Positions 1 to 7,694 of a stretch of 15,851 nucleotides of DNA are shown piece after piece. Position numbers and translations under genes: made by a program. The notes beneath the pieces were generated by a model. It was not told the DNA's origin. It made no database searches and worked only from the letters and a program-made list of their open reading frames with translations. The stretch is from positions 1 through 15,851 of the forward strand of contig RFHG01000157.1 in assembly GCA_003696465.1 (NCBI GenBank). The letters run 5' to 3'. This stretch comes from Gammaproteobacteria bacterium (GTDB lineage: Bacteria > Pseudomonadota > Gammaproteobacteria > J044). How positions within the stretch are numbered: the stretch's first letter is position 1; the number at the start of each line of letters is the position of its first letter.

Positions 1-1061
1 AGGGCGGCCAGTTGCAGGGCATAGATGACGCCCTCGTCGGGCACGAAATAGGGACTGACGATCCAGAGTCGATGACGGGCCGCATTGATCGCCTCCAGGA
101 TGTACATGGCAAAGGTGTCCAGTTCGTCGGCCGGACCGGAGGGCAGCACCAGCGTGTTCACGCCGGGCTCGGCAGCCATGCGCGGCTGCCAGTCGAGTTG
201 CGGGATGCGTTCGGTACTCCAGTACCAGTCCTCGAGGAAGGCCAGCTGCACGGCATGCACCACGGGACCACGCAGGGCCACATGGGTATCGCGCCAGTGA
301 CCCAGTTTCGGATCCAGGCCGAGATATTCGTCGCCGACATTGTGCCCGCCAAGGAAGGCCACCCGGCCATCCACCACCACGACCTTGCGGTGATTGCGGA
401 AGTTGATGCGAAAGCGGCTGCGCCGGCGACCGATGGAAGTGAAACCGCTGACCTCGACCCCTGCCTCGCGCAGCTGCTCGAGATAGGCACGCGGCAGTGC
501 CCAGCAGCCCACCTCATCGTACAGGAGATGGACCCGCACCCCGGCCCGGGCCCGCTCCAGCAGCACATCACGAAAGCGGCGCCCCAGGCCGTCGTCGTGA
601 ATGATGTAGAACTGGACCAGCACATAGTGCTCCGCACCGGCGATGGCGGCACAGATGGCATCGAAGGTTGCCTCGCCGTCGATCAGCAGTTCGGCTGCAT
701 TGCCGCGGCTGAAGGGCATGCGCGCCAGCGCGCTGCTGACCCGCATGAACTGCCGGGTCTGTTCCGGCAGTACATCCATGCCACGCGCATTGGCGATCAG
801 CTCCTCCACCACCGGCGTGAGCCGCGAATCCCCCGCCCGTCGGGCGCGGATATAGCCCCAGAACCGCGGACTGCCGAAGAACAGGTAGAACGGAATGGCC
901 AGGGCCGGCATGGCAATGAGCGCCATCAGCCAGGCGACCGTGCCCTGGGGCGTACGGCCATTGAGAATGGCATGCAGCGCCATGCCCAGGCCCAGCAGAT
1001 GCGCCAGCACATAACCGGCGCCAAACAGCAGGAAGGCGTGCTGTTGGAGGAACTCGATCAC
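1..1061 (-). CDS. cls: Cardiolipin synthase, phospholipase D family (partial, C-terminus beyond the left edge)
   Basis: Inner-membrane enzyme that condenses phosphatidylglycerol molecules to cardiolipin, or a close PLD-type relative. About 353 residues are visible. Two hydrophobic segments near the N-terminus (about residues 7-28 and 36-55) match the usual PLDc_N membrane anchor. The first HKD motif is visible as HRKVVVVDG with H224, K226 and D231, followed by the typical GGHNVGDEY. A later SPYFVPDEG stretch is also characteristic of Cls proteins. The second HKD motif should lie past the left edge, so catalytic completeness cannot be judged. The chosen start is GTG at 1061, whose first bases overlap the TGA of the upstream OmpA-like gene (GTGA), suggesting translational coupling. 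The next in-frame ATG falls inside the first membrane segment and is a poorer choice. The family is clear. Which Cls paralogue (ClsA, B or C) it is remains unsure, though the N-terminal membrane pair favours a ClsA-like protein. Confidence 0.9.
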   Translation of the reverse strand, partial: MIEFLQQHAFLLFGAGYVLAHLLGLGMALHAILNGRTPQGTVAWLMALIAMPALAIPFYLFFGSPRFWGYIRARRAGDSRLTPVVEELIANARGMDVLPEQTRQFMRVSSALARMPFSRGNAAELLIDGEATFDAICAAIAGAEHYVLVQFYIIHDDGLGRRFRDVLLERARAGVRVHLLYDEVGCWALPRAYLEQLREAGVEVSGFTSIGRRRSRFRINFRNHRKVVVVDGRVAFLGGHNVGDEYLGLDPKLGHWRDTHVALRGPVVHAVQLAFLEDWYWSTERIPQLDWQPRMAAEPGVNTLVLPSGPADELDTFAMYILEAINAARHRLWIVSPYFVPDEGVIYALQLAA

Positions 1062-2089
1062 CGTGCCGGCACGCCTCGTTCGACGATCATCAGCTCGATG
1101 CGGCGATTCAGGGCGCGGCCGATTTCGGAGGCGTTGCTGGCCCGCGGATGGCGCTCGCCCCAGGCACGTACATGCATGCGGGATTCGGGAAAGCCCTGCT
1201 CGGCCATGTAGTGCAGGACGGACAATGCCCGTGCGGCCGAGAGCTCCCAGTTGCTGGCATAGCGCTTGCGCAGGGCGCCCGTGATGGGGCGGTCGTCGGT
1301 ATAGCCATTGACCGCGATCTCGACACCCTCGCGGCTGCGCAGTGCCTTTACCACCCGCTGCAGCAACCACTTGCCGGTATCGGACAGCCGCGCATCACCG
1401 GAAGGGAACAGGATGGTCCCGCCAAGCGTGACCCGAACCCCGCCCTGTGCCGGAGCCACCTCCACCCCCTTCTGCCTGCCCACTGCCGCACGCACGCGCT
1501 CCAGCGTCTCGCGCTGACGCGGACGGAAGGCGATCTCGAAGGTGATGTCGTTCACGCCATGCCCGAACCAGCTCAGGGTGTTGTAGCGCCGGACCCACTC
1601 ACCCTGGCGGTTGGATTTCCATGAAACCGGCTCGTACTGGTCCGGGATCACCCACACATAGACAAACTGGTCGTAATCCACCGGCGTGTTCCAGAATCCG
1701 AAATGGCCATCCGGACGCTTGCGCCCCTGCCAGCTGCGGAACACCAGCGTTCCGTCGGGACGCTGTTCGAGGCTGTCGGCCATCTGCTCCCGCTGCAGCA
1801 TGGCATAGCTGCCCTGATCGAAGTGCAGCAGATCCACATCCGGCTTTCGCTCCCAGCGGTAGCGATTGGGGTAGACATAGAGAAAATCGCGCAGGTGATC
1901 CTCCGGCCGTGCCGCATCGTCACGGGGGAAATGGACCGTATAACTGCCGTAGTGCGAGCGGGTGGTGTAGTAGTGAAGGTAGCCCTGGGCATCATCATCG
2001 AGAAACAGGATATGCTCGGCGATGACCTCGGCGCGCAGGGGCATGGCCAGCAGCGCCAGCAGCCAGAACATATGGTGAAATGGCCTCAT
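1058..2089 (-). CDS. Exported protein with C-terminal OmpA/MotB-type peptidoglycan-binding domain
   Basis: A 343-residue exported protein. Residues 1-20 form a signal peptide (hydrophobic core LLALLAMPLRA). Residues about 21-215 are a domain I do not recognise, rich in aromatic residues and predicted beta-like. Residues about 223-338 are an OmpA-like domain: ILFPSGDARLSDTG, GYTDD (262-266), NWELSAARAL (280-289) and NRRIEL near the end. Known OmpA-like domains of this kind bind the peptidoglycan meso-diaminopimelate, so the protein probably sits in the periplasm or under the outer membrane and holds the cell wall. The start at 2089 was chosen over one 11 codons upstream because a GGAGGAGGAA ribosome-binding site lies just before it and the signal peptide begins directly there. 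It is co-transcribed with the overlapping cardiolipin synthase, which hints at an envelope role. The domain call is strong; the function of the N-terminal half is unknown. Confidence 0.85.
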   Translation of the reverse strand: MRPFHHMFWLLALLAMPLRAEVIAEHILFLDDDAQGYLHYYTTRSHYGSYTVHFPRDDAARPEDHLRDFLYVYPNRYRWERKPDVDLLHFDQGSYAMLQREQMADSLEQRPDGTLVFRSWQGRKRPDGHFGFWNTPVDYDQFVYVWVIPDQYEPVSWKSNRQGEWVRRYNTLSWFGHGVNDITFEIAFRPRQRETLERVRAAVGRQKGVEVAPAQGGVRVTLGGTILFPSGDARLSDTGKWLLQRVVKALRSREGVEIAVNGYTDDRPITGALRKRYASNWELSAARALSVLHYMAEQGFPESRMHVRAWGERHPRASNASEIGRALNRRIELMIVERGVPAR

Positions 2090-2205
2090 TCGTTCCTCCT
2101 CCCCCGTTGCGTTTGCTGCCACTCTGTCACAGGCGATCCCGTGTCATCAACCCGGAATGGGGCATGCGCGATTTTTCGGCTATGATTGGCAGCAAAGGAC
2201 TCGCC
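2090..2205. promoter_or_regulatory. Divergent intergenic promoter region between the OmpA-like gene and argA
   Basis: The 116 bases between two divergent starts must carry promoters for both directions. On the plus strand TATGAT at 2181-2186 is a good -10 match, which would give a very short leader before the argA ribosome-binding site AAAGGA (about 2194-2199). No convincing -35 sits 17 bases upstream. On the minus strand TTGATG (2150-2145) resembles a -35 but has only a poor -10 partner. No clear ARG box was recognised by eye. Confidence 0.35.
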
Positions 2206-3510
2206 ATGCCCACACGCCAAGACACGCCACTGCTCTGGTTTCGCCATGCAGCCCCGTACATCAATGCCCACCGGGGGCGCTGTTTCGTCGTGCATTTCGG
2301 TGGCGAGACGGTGGACAGCCCCGAGTTCGACGGCCTGGTACACGACCTGGCCCTGCTGCACAGCCTGGGCATTCGCCTCGTCCTGGTGCACGGGGCACGG
2401 CCGCAGATCGAGGCACGACTGCGCGAACGGGGGATCGAGAGTCGCTATCATCGCGACCTGCGCATCACCGACGACACCGCCCTTGCGGCCGTGCGCGCCG
2501 CCGTCGGCGACCTGCGCATCGGGATCGAGGCTCGGCTGTCGCAGGGCGTGCACAACACCCCCATGTCCGGTGCCCGCCTGCGCTGCGTCTCCGGCAATCT
2601 GGTCACCGCCCGTCCGGTGGGCGTGCTCGATGGCGTAGACCTGCAGCACACCGGCGAGGTGCGCCGCATCGAGGCCGAGGCCATCCACCGACTGCTCGCC
2701 GAGGGCGACATCGTCCTGCTCTCGCCCCTGGGCTATTCACCCACCGGCGAGGTGTTCAACCTGGCCGCCGAATCGGTGGCCGTGGCCGCAGCCGGCGCCC
2801 TGCAGGCCGACAAGCTGATCCTGCTGGGCCGCACCGGACCACTTGCCGGCCCCACTCAGCTCGATCCGGGCCGCGCGGCCGCGATGGCCCGCGATGCCGG
2901 GCTGGACGAGGAGCTGCGCCGACACCTCGACAGCGCAGTGCAGGCCTGCCGGGCAGGCGTGCCCCGGGTGCATCTGGTTGACCGGCAGCGCGACGGTGCC
3001 CTGCTGGAGGAACTCTTCACCCGCGAGGGGGCCGGCCTGCTGGTCACCGCAGAGCCCTGGGAACGACTGCGCCCGGCGCGTATCGAGGACGTGGGCGGCA
3101 TCCTCGAACTGATCGAACCGCTGGAGCAGGAAGGCGTGCTGGTGCGTCGCTCGCGCGAGCAGCTCGAGCTCGAGATCGACCGCTTCATGGTGCTGGAGCG
3201 CGACGGGCACATCATCGGCTGCGCCGCCCTCTACCCCTTCCCGGATGCAGAGGCGGGCGAACTCGCCTGTCTGGTGGTGCACCCCGAGGCCCGCGGCCAG
3301 GGACTGGCTGCCCGACTGCTGGCCGCCATCGAATCGCACGCCCGCGAGCTGGGTCTGAAGCGGCTGTTCGTGCTCACCACCCGCACCGCACACTGGTTCC
3401 GCGAGCGCGGATTCGAACCCATGCCGCTGGAAGCGCTGCCGGTGGATCGCCAGGCCATGTACAACCTGCAGCGCAATTCCCAGGCCTATGCCCGTGAGGT
3501 GGGCCGGTGA
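2206..3510 (+). CDS. argA: N-acetylglutamate synthase (amino-acid N-acetyltransferase)
   Basis: Cytoplasmic enzyme for the first step of arginine biosynthesis: acetyl-CoA plus glutamate gives N-acetylglutamate. It has 434 residues, close to the E. coli ArgA length of 443. Residues about 20-285 form the amino-acid-kinase-like domain, with VLVHGARPQIE near residue 60, which in this family contributes to structure and arginine feedback sensing. Residues about 290-430 form the GNAT acetyltransferase domain, with the acetyl-CoA loop ARGQGLA at 362-368 and a C-terminal MYNLQRNSQ that matches the E. coli ArgA tail. The start is ATG 2206 because AAAGGA lies six bases upstream. In-frame starts further upstream fall in the promoter or inside the divergent leader. 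The stop overlaps the GTG of the LemA-family gene (GTGA), so the two are probably translationally coupled. It is not the shorter ArgJ or an acetylglutamate kinase, since both domains are present. Confidence 0.95.
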   Translation: MPTRQDTPLLWFRHAAPYINAHRGRCFVVHFGGETVDSPEFDGLVHDLALLHSLGIRLVLVHGARPQIEARLRERGIESRYHRDLRITDDTALAAVRAAVGDLRIGIEARLSQGVHNTPMSGARLRCVSGNLVTARPVGVLDGVDLQHTGEVRRIEAEAIHRLLAEGDIVLLSPLGYSPTGEVFNLAAESVAVAAAGALQADKLILLGRTGPLAGPTQLDPGRAAAMARDAGLDEELRRHLDSAVQACRAGVPRVHLVDRQRDGALLEELFTREGAGLLVTAEPWERLRPARIEDVGGILELIEPLEQEGVLVRRSREQLELEIDRFMVLERDGHIIGCAALYPFPDAEAGELACLVVHPEARGQGLAARLLAAIESHARELGLKRLFVLTTRTAHWFRERGFEPMPLEALPVDRQAMYNLQRNSQAYAREVGR

Positions 3511-4034
3511 GTTCGACGACATGGTGGTTGCTGGCAGGCATCTCTGCCCTGCTGTTCTGGCTGGTGGCCCTCTTCAACCGGCTGGTGGCCCTGCGCCATA
3601 CGGTGCGGGCCGCCTGGAGTGACATCGAGGTCCAGCTCAAGCGCCGCCACGACCTCATCCCCAAGCTGGTGGAGGCCGTACGTCAGTATGCCGCCTACGA
3701 ACAGGCCACGCTGGACCAGGTGGTGAGTCTGCGCAACCTCAGCGCCGGGCGCACCCGCCCGGCGGAGCGCGGCGAGGCAGAACACGATCTGGAACAGGCC
3801 CTGCACCGGGTCATCGCCCTGGCCGAGGCCTATCCCGATCTGAAGGCCAACCAGGGCTTTCTCGACCTGCAGCAGGAGATCAGCACCGTGGAGCAGGACC
3901 TGCAGCATGCCCGTCGTTACTACAATGGCGCGGTACGCCAGTACAACACCCGCATCGAACAGTTCCCGGACCTGCTGGTGGCCCGCCTGTTCCATTTCAC
4001 CCCGGCGGAATACTTCCAGAACGAGGAGGATTGA
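3507..4034 (+). CDS. LemA family protein
   Basis: A 175-residue membrane-anchored helical protein. One N-terminal membrane segment (about residues 6-28) is followed by the LemA signature: NRLVALRHTVRAAWSDIEVQLKRRHDLIPKL and, at the end, RYYNGAVRQYNTRIEQFP with a phenylalanine-rich C-terminus. In the family the N-terminus faces out and the long helical part is extracytoplasmic or cytoplasmic depending on the report; the molecular role is not settled. The start is GTG 3507, overlapping the argA stop, with GAGGTG about six bases upstream. It is followed at once by a DUF2207 protein, a frequent partner of LemA in bacteria. The pair probably forms one membrane unit. Its link to argA looks like operon packing rather than shared function. 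The family call is secure; the function is unknown. Confidence 0.9.
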   Translation: MSSTTWWLLAGISALLFWLVALFNRLVALRHTVRAAWSDIEVQLKRRHDLIPKLVEAVRQYAAYEQATLDQVVSLRNLSAGRTRPAERGEAEHDLEQALHRVIALAEAYPDLKANQGFLDLQQEISTVEQDLQHARRYYNGAVRQYNTRIEQFPDLLVARLFHFTPAEYFQNEED

Positions 4035-4036
4035 AA

Positions 4037-5908
4037 ATGAATCGGGGATGGCGCCTGCTGGCACTGCTGTGGCTGCTCGCCCTGGCTTGGCCACTCCAGA
4101 GCCAGGCCGCCGAGCGCATCCTGGACTGGCAGAGCACCATCGAGGTGCGACCCGACGGCTGGCTCGAAGTCACCGAGCACATCACCGTCAACGCCGAGCA
4201 CCACCAGATCCGGCGCGGCATCTACCGCGACTTTCCACTCAAGCGCCGGCCGGGCCTGCTCAACCTGATCAAGGTCGACTTCATTCCGGTCGAGATCCTG
4301 CGCGACGGTGAACCCGAACGCTGGCGGATGGAGCGCAAGCCCGACAGCGTGCGCCTGTGGATCGGCAATCCGTCGCGGATGGTACCCAAGGGCCGGCACC
4401 AGTACCTCATCCGCTACCGGACCTGGCCGCAGCTCGGCTATTTCCGTGATTTCGACGAACTGTACTGGAATGTCACCGGCAACGACTGGGCCTTCCCCAT
4501 CGACAAGGCCAGCGCGGTCGTGATCCTGCCTCGGGGCATCCCGCCGGAAAGGATTCATGCCGAGGCCTATACCGGCCGAAAGGGCGCCAGGGGGCAGGAC
4601 TACACGGTACATGTCGATACCTCGGTCAAGGGCCCCCGGGTGGCGTTCCTTGCCACCCGCCCCCTGGCCATCGGAGAAGGATTGACCATCGTCACCACCT
4701 GGCCCAAGGGCTTCGTGGAAGAACCGGACACCCGGCGCTGGCTCCAGCTCATTGCCCGCTCCTACCCCGAGCTGCTGCCCATGGCCGGCGGGCTGGCGCT
4801 CCTGCTCGGCTACTACCTCGTGGTGTGGTATCGCTTCGGTCGTGACCTGCCGGCCGGGGTCGTGCATCCCCGCTACCAGCCGCCCAGGGGCCACTCCCCG
4901 GCCTCGGCGCGCTTCCTGCGCCGCATGGGTTACGACCACAAGACCTTCGCCACCGCCCTGGTCAGCCTCGCGGTCAAGGGCTACCTGGAGATCGAACACA
5001 AGACCGGCTGGGGCAGCGAATGGATCCTGCGCCGCACCGGCAAGAGCGAGGTGGACAAGTCCCCGGGCGAGCAGGCCCTGGTCAATGCCCTGTTTGCCGG
5101 GGGGCAGAAGGAGATCCCGCTGGGTCGCAGCCAGCAGAGCCGGCTGAAAAAGGCCCTCAAGGCCCACGAGAAGCGCCTGCGACAGGACTATGAAAAACGC
5201 TTCTTCATCACCAACCGCGCCTGGGCCCTGGGCGGGATCGGACTGAGCATGGCCATCTTTGCCGTGGCCATCCTCATGTTGCCGGGCAACACCAAGGTTC
5301 TGGGCCTGTTTGCCACGGCCTGGCTGTCGATCTGGACCGGGGCCGTGTTCGCCATGGTGGCCAGCGTGTGGCGCCTGGTGCGCAGCCACAGCTACGGCCA
5401 GGCACTTGCCCTGGGGCTGTTTTCCCTGCCCTTCATCGGCGGCGAATTCTTCGGCCTGTTCATGTTCAGCACTATGCTGGGTCCGGCCATTCCGCTGGGG
5501 CTCCTGCTGATTGTGTTCGTCAACCTTGCCTTCTATCAGTGGCTCAAGGCCCCTACACGCGCCGGCCGCCGCCTGCTCGACGAGATCGAGGGCTTTCGTG
5601 AATACCTCGTCACCGCCGAGGCCGACGACATCACGGCATCGAAGGAGCGTTTCGAAGATCTGGGGCTGTTCGAGCGCTACCTCCCCTGGGCCATGGCGCT
5701 GGATGTGGAACAGGCCTGGGCCAGTCACTTCCAGGGGGCGCTGGAGCGCAGCATGCAGGAGGGGCATGGCCAGGGCTGGCACCCCGGCTGGTACCACGGC
5801 AGCGGCGTGGCTGGCGCAGACCTGGCCGGCCTGAGCACGGGCCTCACCGGCGGCCTGGCCGGAGCGCTGGCGAGCGCCAGCTCGTCCGGCAGTGGCGGCG
5901 GCTGGTAG
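4037..5908 (+). CDS. DUF2207 domain-containing membrane protein
   Basis: A 623-residue protein with a signal peptide (residues 1-25, LLALLWLLALAWPLQSQAA), then an extracytoplasmic beta-rich DUF2207 domain (about 26-235, including RRGIYRDFP and the conserved WNVTGNDWAFPI). A membrane segment follows at about 246-266. After a cytoplasmic stretch (about 270-390) come several membrane segments (about 393-500). The C-terminal region holds GFREYLVTAEADDI and FERYLPWAMALDVEQAWA, both typical of this family, and the protein ends in a low-complexity Gly/Ser tail, SSSGSGGGW. The start is ATG 4037 rather than TTG 4031, because GAGGAGGA ends six bases before the ATG and the TTG overlaps that spacing. It begins two bases after the LemA stop, so the two are co-translated. 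Function is unknown; the LemA pairing suggests an envelope complex. A hairpin terminator follows. Confidence 0.9.
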   Translation: MNRGWRLLALLWLLALAWPLQSQAAERILDWQSTIEVRPDGWLEVTEHITVNAEHHQIRRGIYRDFPLKRRPGLLNLIKVDFIPVEILRDGEPERWRMERKPDSVRLWIGNPSRMVPKGRHQYLIRYRTWPQLGYFRDFDELYWNVTGNDWAFPIDKASAVVILPRGIPPERIHAEAYTGRKGARGQDYTVHVDTSVKGPRVAFLATRPLAIGEGLTIVTTWPKGFVEEPDTRRWLQLIARSYPELLPMAGGLALLLGYYLVVWYRFGRDLPAGVVHPRYQPPRGHSPASARFLRRMGYDHKTFATALVSLAVKGYLEIEHKTGWGSEWILRRTGKSEVDKSPGEQALVNALFAGGQKEIPLGRSQQSRLKKALKAHEKRLRQDYEKRFFITNRAWALGGIGLSMAIFAVAILMLPGNTKVLGLFATAWLSIWTGAVFAMVASVWRLVRSHSYGQALALGLFSLPFIGGEFFGLFMFSTMLGPAIPLGLLLIVFVNLAFYQWLKAPTRAGRRLLDEIEGFREYLVTAEADDITASKERFEDLGLFERYLPWAMALDVEQAWASHFQGALERSMQEGHGQGWHPGWYHGSGVAGADLAGLSTGLTGGLAGALASASSSGSGGGW

Positions 5909-5925
5909 CCGGACGGTCACCCATG

Positions 5926-5950
5926 AAAAAGGGGCCAATCGGCCCCTTTT
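5926..5950. terminator. Bidirectional Rho-independent terminator between DUF2207 gene and erpA
   Basis: A perfect 10-bp stem, AAAAGGGGCC (5927-5936) and GGCCCCTTTT (5941-5950), encloses the loop AATC. The A run before the stem and the T run after it make it work in both directions. It lies between two convergent genes, so it fits termination of the argA operon on the plus strand and of the erpA operon on the minus strand. Confidence 0.9.
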
Positions 5951-5969
5951 CGCTTCCCCTGCGGGAGGT

Positions 5970-6332
5970 TCAGGCGGGGGAGAAGGAGGACCCGCAGCCG
6001 CAGGTAGTCACCGCATTGGGGTTGCGGATGACGAACTGGGCGCCCTCGAGCCCTTCGGTGTAGTCGATCTCGGCGCCGGTGAGGTACTGGAAGCTCATCG
6101 GATCGACCAGCAGGGTGACGCCTTCCTTCTCGACCACGGTATCACCCTCGTTGATGTTCTCGTCGAAGGTAAAGCCGTACTGGAAGCCGGAACAGCCACC
6201 GCCGCTGATGAATACACGCAGCTTGAGGTTGGGGTTGTTCTCTTCCTCGATCAGGCTCTTGACCTTGCGCGCCGCAGCCTCGGTGAAGATCAGCGGCTCA
6301 TCGGTCGGGGTTTCGGTTGCGGTTTCGCTCAT
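5970..6332 (-). CDS. erpA: Iron-sulfur cluster insertion protein ErpA (A-type carrier)
   Basis: A 120-residue A-type Fe-S carrier that delivers clusters to apoproteins in the cytoplasm. The three cluster-binding cysteines are present: C47 in GGGCSGFQYGF, and C111 and C113 in TTCGCGSSF. The stretch NPNLKLRVFISGGGCSGFQY is very close to E. coli ErpA, which distinguishes it from IscA and SufA. The start ATG at 6332 has GGAG eight to ten bases upstream. It is the last gene of the argC / DUF6776 / bactofilin set but is separated from bactofilin by 67 bases, where a TTGACT -35-like box (minus strand, 6376-6371) could give it a promoter of its own. In E. coli erpA sits beside clcA; here clcA is four genes away, a loose echo of that arrangement. 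Confidence 0.95.
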   Translation of the reverse strand: MSETATETPTDEPLIFTEAAARKVKSLIEEENNPNLKLRVFISGGGCSGFQYGFTFDENINEGDTVVEKEGVTLLVDPMSFQYLTGAEIDYTEGLEGAQFVIRNPNAVTTCGCGSSFSPA

Positions 6333-6399
6333 GGGTATGCTCCGGAATCTGGATTGTCTGTTGCCAATGAAGTCAAGCTACACCGGTGGCCGCAAGGGG

Positions 6400-6951
6400 T
6401 CAAGAATCCCCGGCCCCGGCTGCGGTTTTGCGCGCCCGTGACGATGTCGCCCGTGCCGCGGTTTCCGACCTCGGGGCGTCTTCCGCCACGCCTTCGGGTG
6501 CATCGTCACCTGCGGCTGGGGCCTCGTTTTCCTGCACGGCTTCTGCGCCGGCCTCTTCACTGCCCTCGAATTCGAGTCGCGGCTTGCCGCCCTCCTGGTG
6601 GATCAGGTTGCCATTGACGGTGGCCCCCATCGACATCTCGATCAGGTGGTAATAGACATTGCCCGTGATGCGCGCACGCGGGGCCAGTTCGCAATGCTCC
6701 GAGGCGTAAACATCGCCCTCTACCCGGCCGTTGAGCACCATGTTGGGCACATGGATATCGCCGCGTACCAGGCCCTCTTCGCTGAGCACCAGGATGGAGG
6801 AGTCGTCGCCGGCCAGCACATCGCCGATGACCTCGCCCTCGATGTGCAGCCCGCCGGTGAAGCTGAGATCTCCGGTAATGGTGGTATTGCGTCCGACCAG
6901 GGTCTCGATGCGACCGGCCCCGCCGGATTTCTTGCGTTTTCCGAACAGCAT
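6400..6951 (-). CDS. Bactofilin (polymer-forming cytoskeletal protein)
   Basis: A 183-residue bactofilin. Residues about 14-120 carry the repetitive right-handed beta-helix pattern: TTITGDLSFTGGLHIEGEVIGDV, then LVRGDIHVPNMVLNGRVEGDVYA, then ARITGNVYY and GATVNGNLI. The last 60 or so residues are a low-complexity Ala/Glu/Arg tail without a fold I recognise. Bactofilins self-assemble without nucleotide into filaments that scaffold cell-wall or polar proteins, often at the membrane. The start is ATG 6951 (MLFGKRKK), two bases after the upstream TGA, with GGGAGAG within the upstream gene as ribosome-binding site. The longer in-frame start would overlap that gene by 34 bases and add residues unlike the family. 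The adjacent coiled-coil membrane protein is a likely partner or anchor, inferred only from gene order. Confidence 0.92.
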   Translation of the reverse strand: MLFGKRKKSGGAGRIETLVGRNTTITGDLSFTGGLHIEGEVIGDVLAGDDSSILVLSEEGLVRGDIHVPNMVLNGRVEGDVYASEHCELAPRARITGNVYYHLIEMSMGATVNGNLIHQEGGKPRLEFEGSEEAGAEAVQENEAPAAGDDAPEGVAEDAPRSETAARATSSRARKTAAGAGDS

Positions 6952-6953
6952 GT

Positions 6954-7691
6954 TCAGGACTCTCCCGCTTGCTTGCTGACCTGCCACGGGAACTCATGTT
7001 CCGTGGCTTCGAGTCGTTTGACCGAGGGCGTTGCCACCACGCGCACGGCGTGGGGCTCAAAGCCCTCGGGCAGTTTCAGGTCACCCTCGAGACGCTGGAA
7101 ATAGCGAAAGGAGAACTTCAGCGCCTCGCTGCCGCCCACCTCCACCGTGGCCGGCCTGCCCTGGTGTGTACCGAGCACCGTAAGCCGTGCCCGACCCTTG
7201 GCCACCCGGTTGTTGCCGCGCACCAGGGTGAGTACCAGTCTGTAATGATATTCGCCCTTTCCGGCGCCCTTTTCCAGTTGCAGGCTCTGAATATGCAACC
7301 CGGGTCTCATTGCCGAGGGCGAGACGATGCTCCGATAGAAGCTCAGCTCTTCCTTGAGGCGCAGGTTCTCGGCCTCGGCCGTCTCCAGGGCCCGACGCAC
7401 CTCGTCCAGTGCCTTGTGTTCGATCGCCGCCGACTGGCGCTGATAGGCCAGCTCTCGGTTGAGGCGCCGATTCTCGCCCTCAAGAAAGTCCACCCGCTCG
7501 GAAAGCGAGTGGATCTGCTTCTCGGCCGCGAGTTCCTCGAAGCCGCTCAGCCGGAAACCGAGCCGGAACAGGCCCCAGCCCAACAGCACCACCAGGCCGA
7601 TGACCACGGCCTGGATGAGGATCTTGCGCACCGGATCATGATGCTCGATCCGGTAGCGGACCTTGTGCGCGGGACGCGGCGGCAGCGGCAT
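6954..7691 (-). CDS. DUF6776-like membrane protein with coiled coil
   Basis: A 245-residue single-pass membrane protein. Residues 1-23 are basic and cytoplasmic, about 24-46 form one membrane helix, and about 52-120 form a long coiled coil (LSERVDFLEGENRRLNREL, then EVRRALETAEAENLRLKEEL). Residues about 130-245 form a beta-rich extracytoplasmic domain. This layout, between argC and a bactofilin, matches the DUF6776 family of gammaproteobacteria as I remember it, though I could not run a profile search. The start lies three bases after the argC stop and the stop lies two bases before the bactofilin ATG, so the three genes are one operon. A role tethering the bactofilin filament to the membrane is possible but is inference only. 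Confidence 0.7.
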   Translation of the reverse strand: MPLPPRPAHKVRYRIEHHDPVRKILIQAVVIGLVVLLGWGLFRLGFRLSGFEELAAEKQIHSLSERVDFLEGENRRLNRELAYQRQSAAIEHKALDEVRRALETAEAENLRLKEELSFYRSIVSPSAMRPGLHIQSLQLEKGAGKGEYHYRLVLTLVRGNNRVAKGRARLTVLGTHQGRPATVEVGGSEALKFSFRYFQRLEGDLKLPEGFEPHAVRVVATPSVKRLEATEHEFPWQVSKQAGES

Positions 7692-7694
7692 GGA

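Noticed and set aside
12..1211. 399-codon plus-strand frame at the left end
   Set aside because: It is antisense to cardiolipin synthase and the OmpA-like gene, which carry the HKD and OmpA motifs.
3920..5938. 672-codon open frame on the minus strand
   Set aside because: It is antisense to LemA and DUF2207, both with clear family motifs, and its translation is low-complexity with no recognisable domain. Long antisense frames are expected in GC-rich genes.
6333..6399. Independent erpA promoter
   Set aside because: TTGACT on the minus strand is a good -35, but no -10 with more than three matches lies at 16-19 bases, so I mention it only in the erpA entry.
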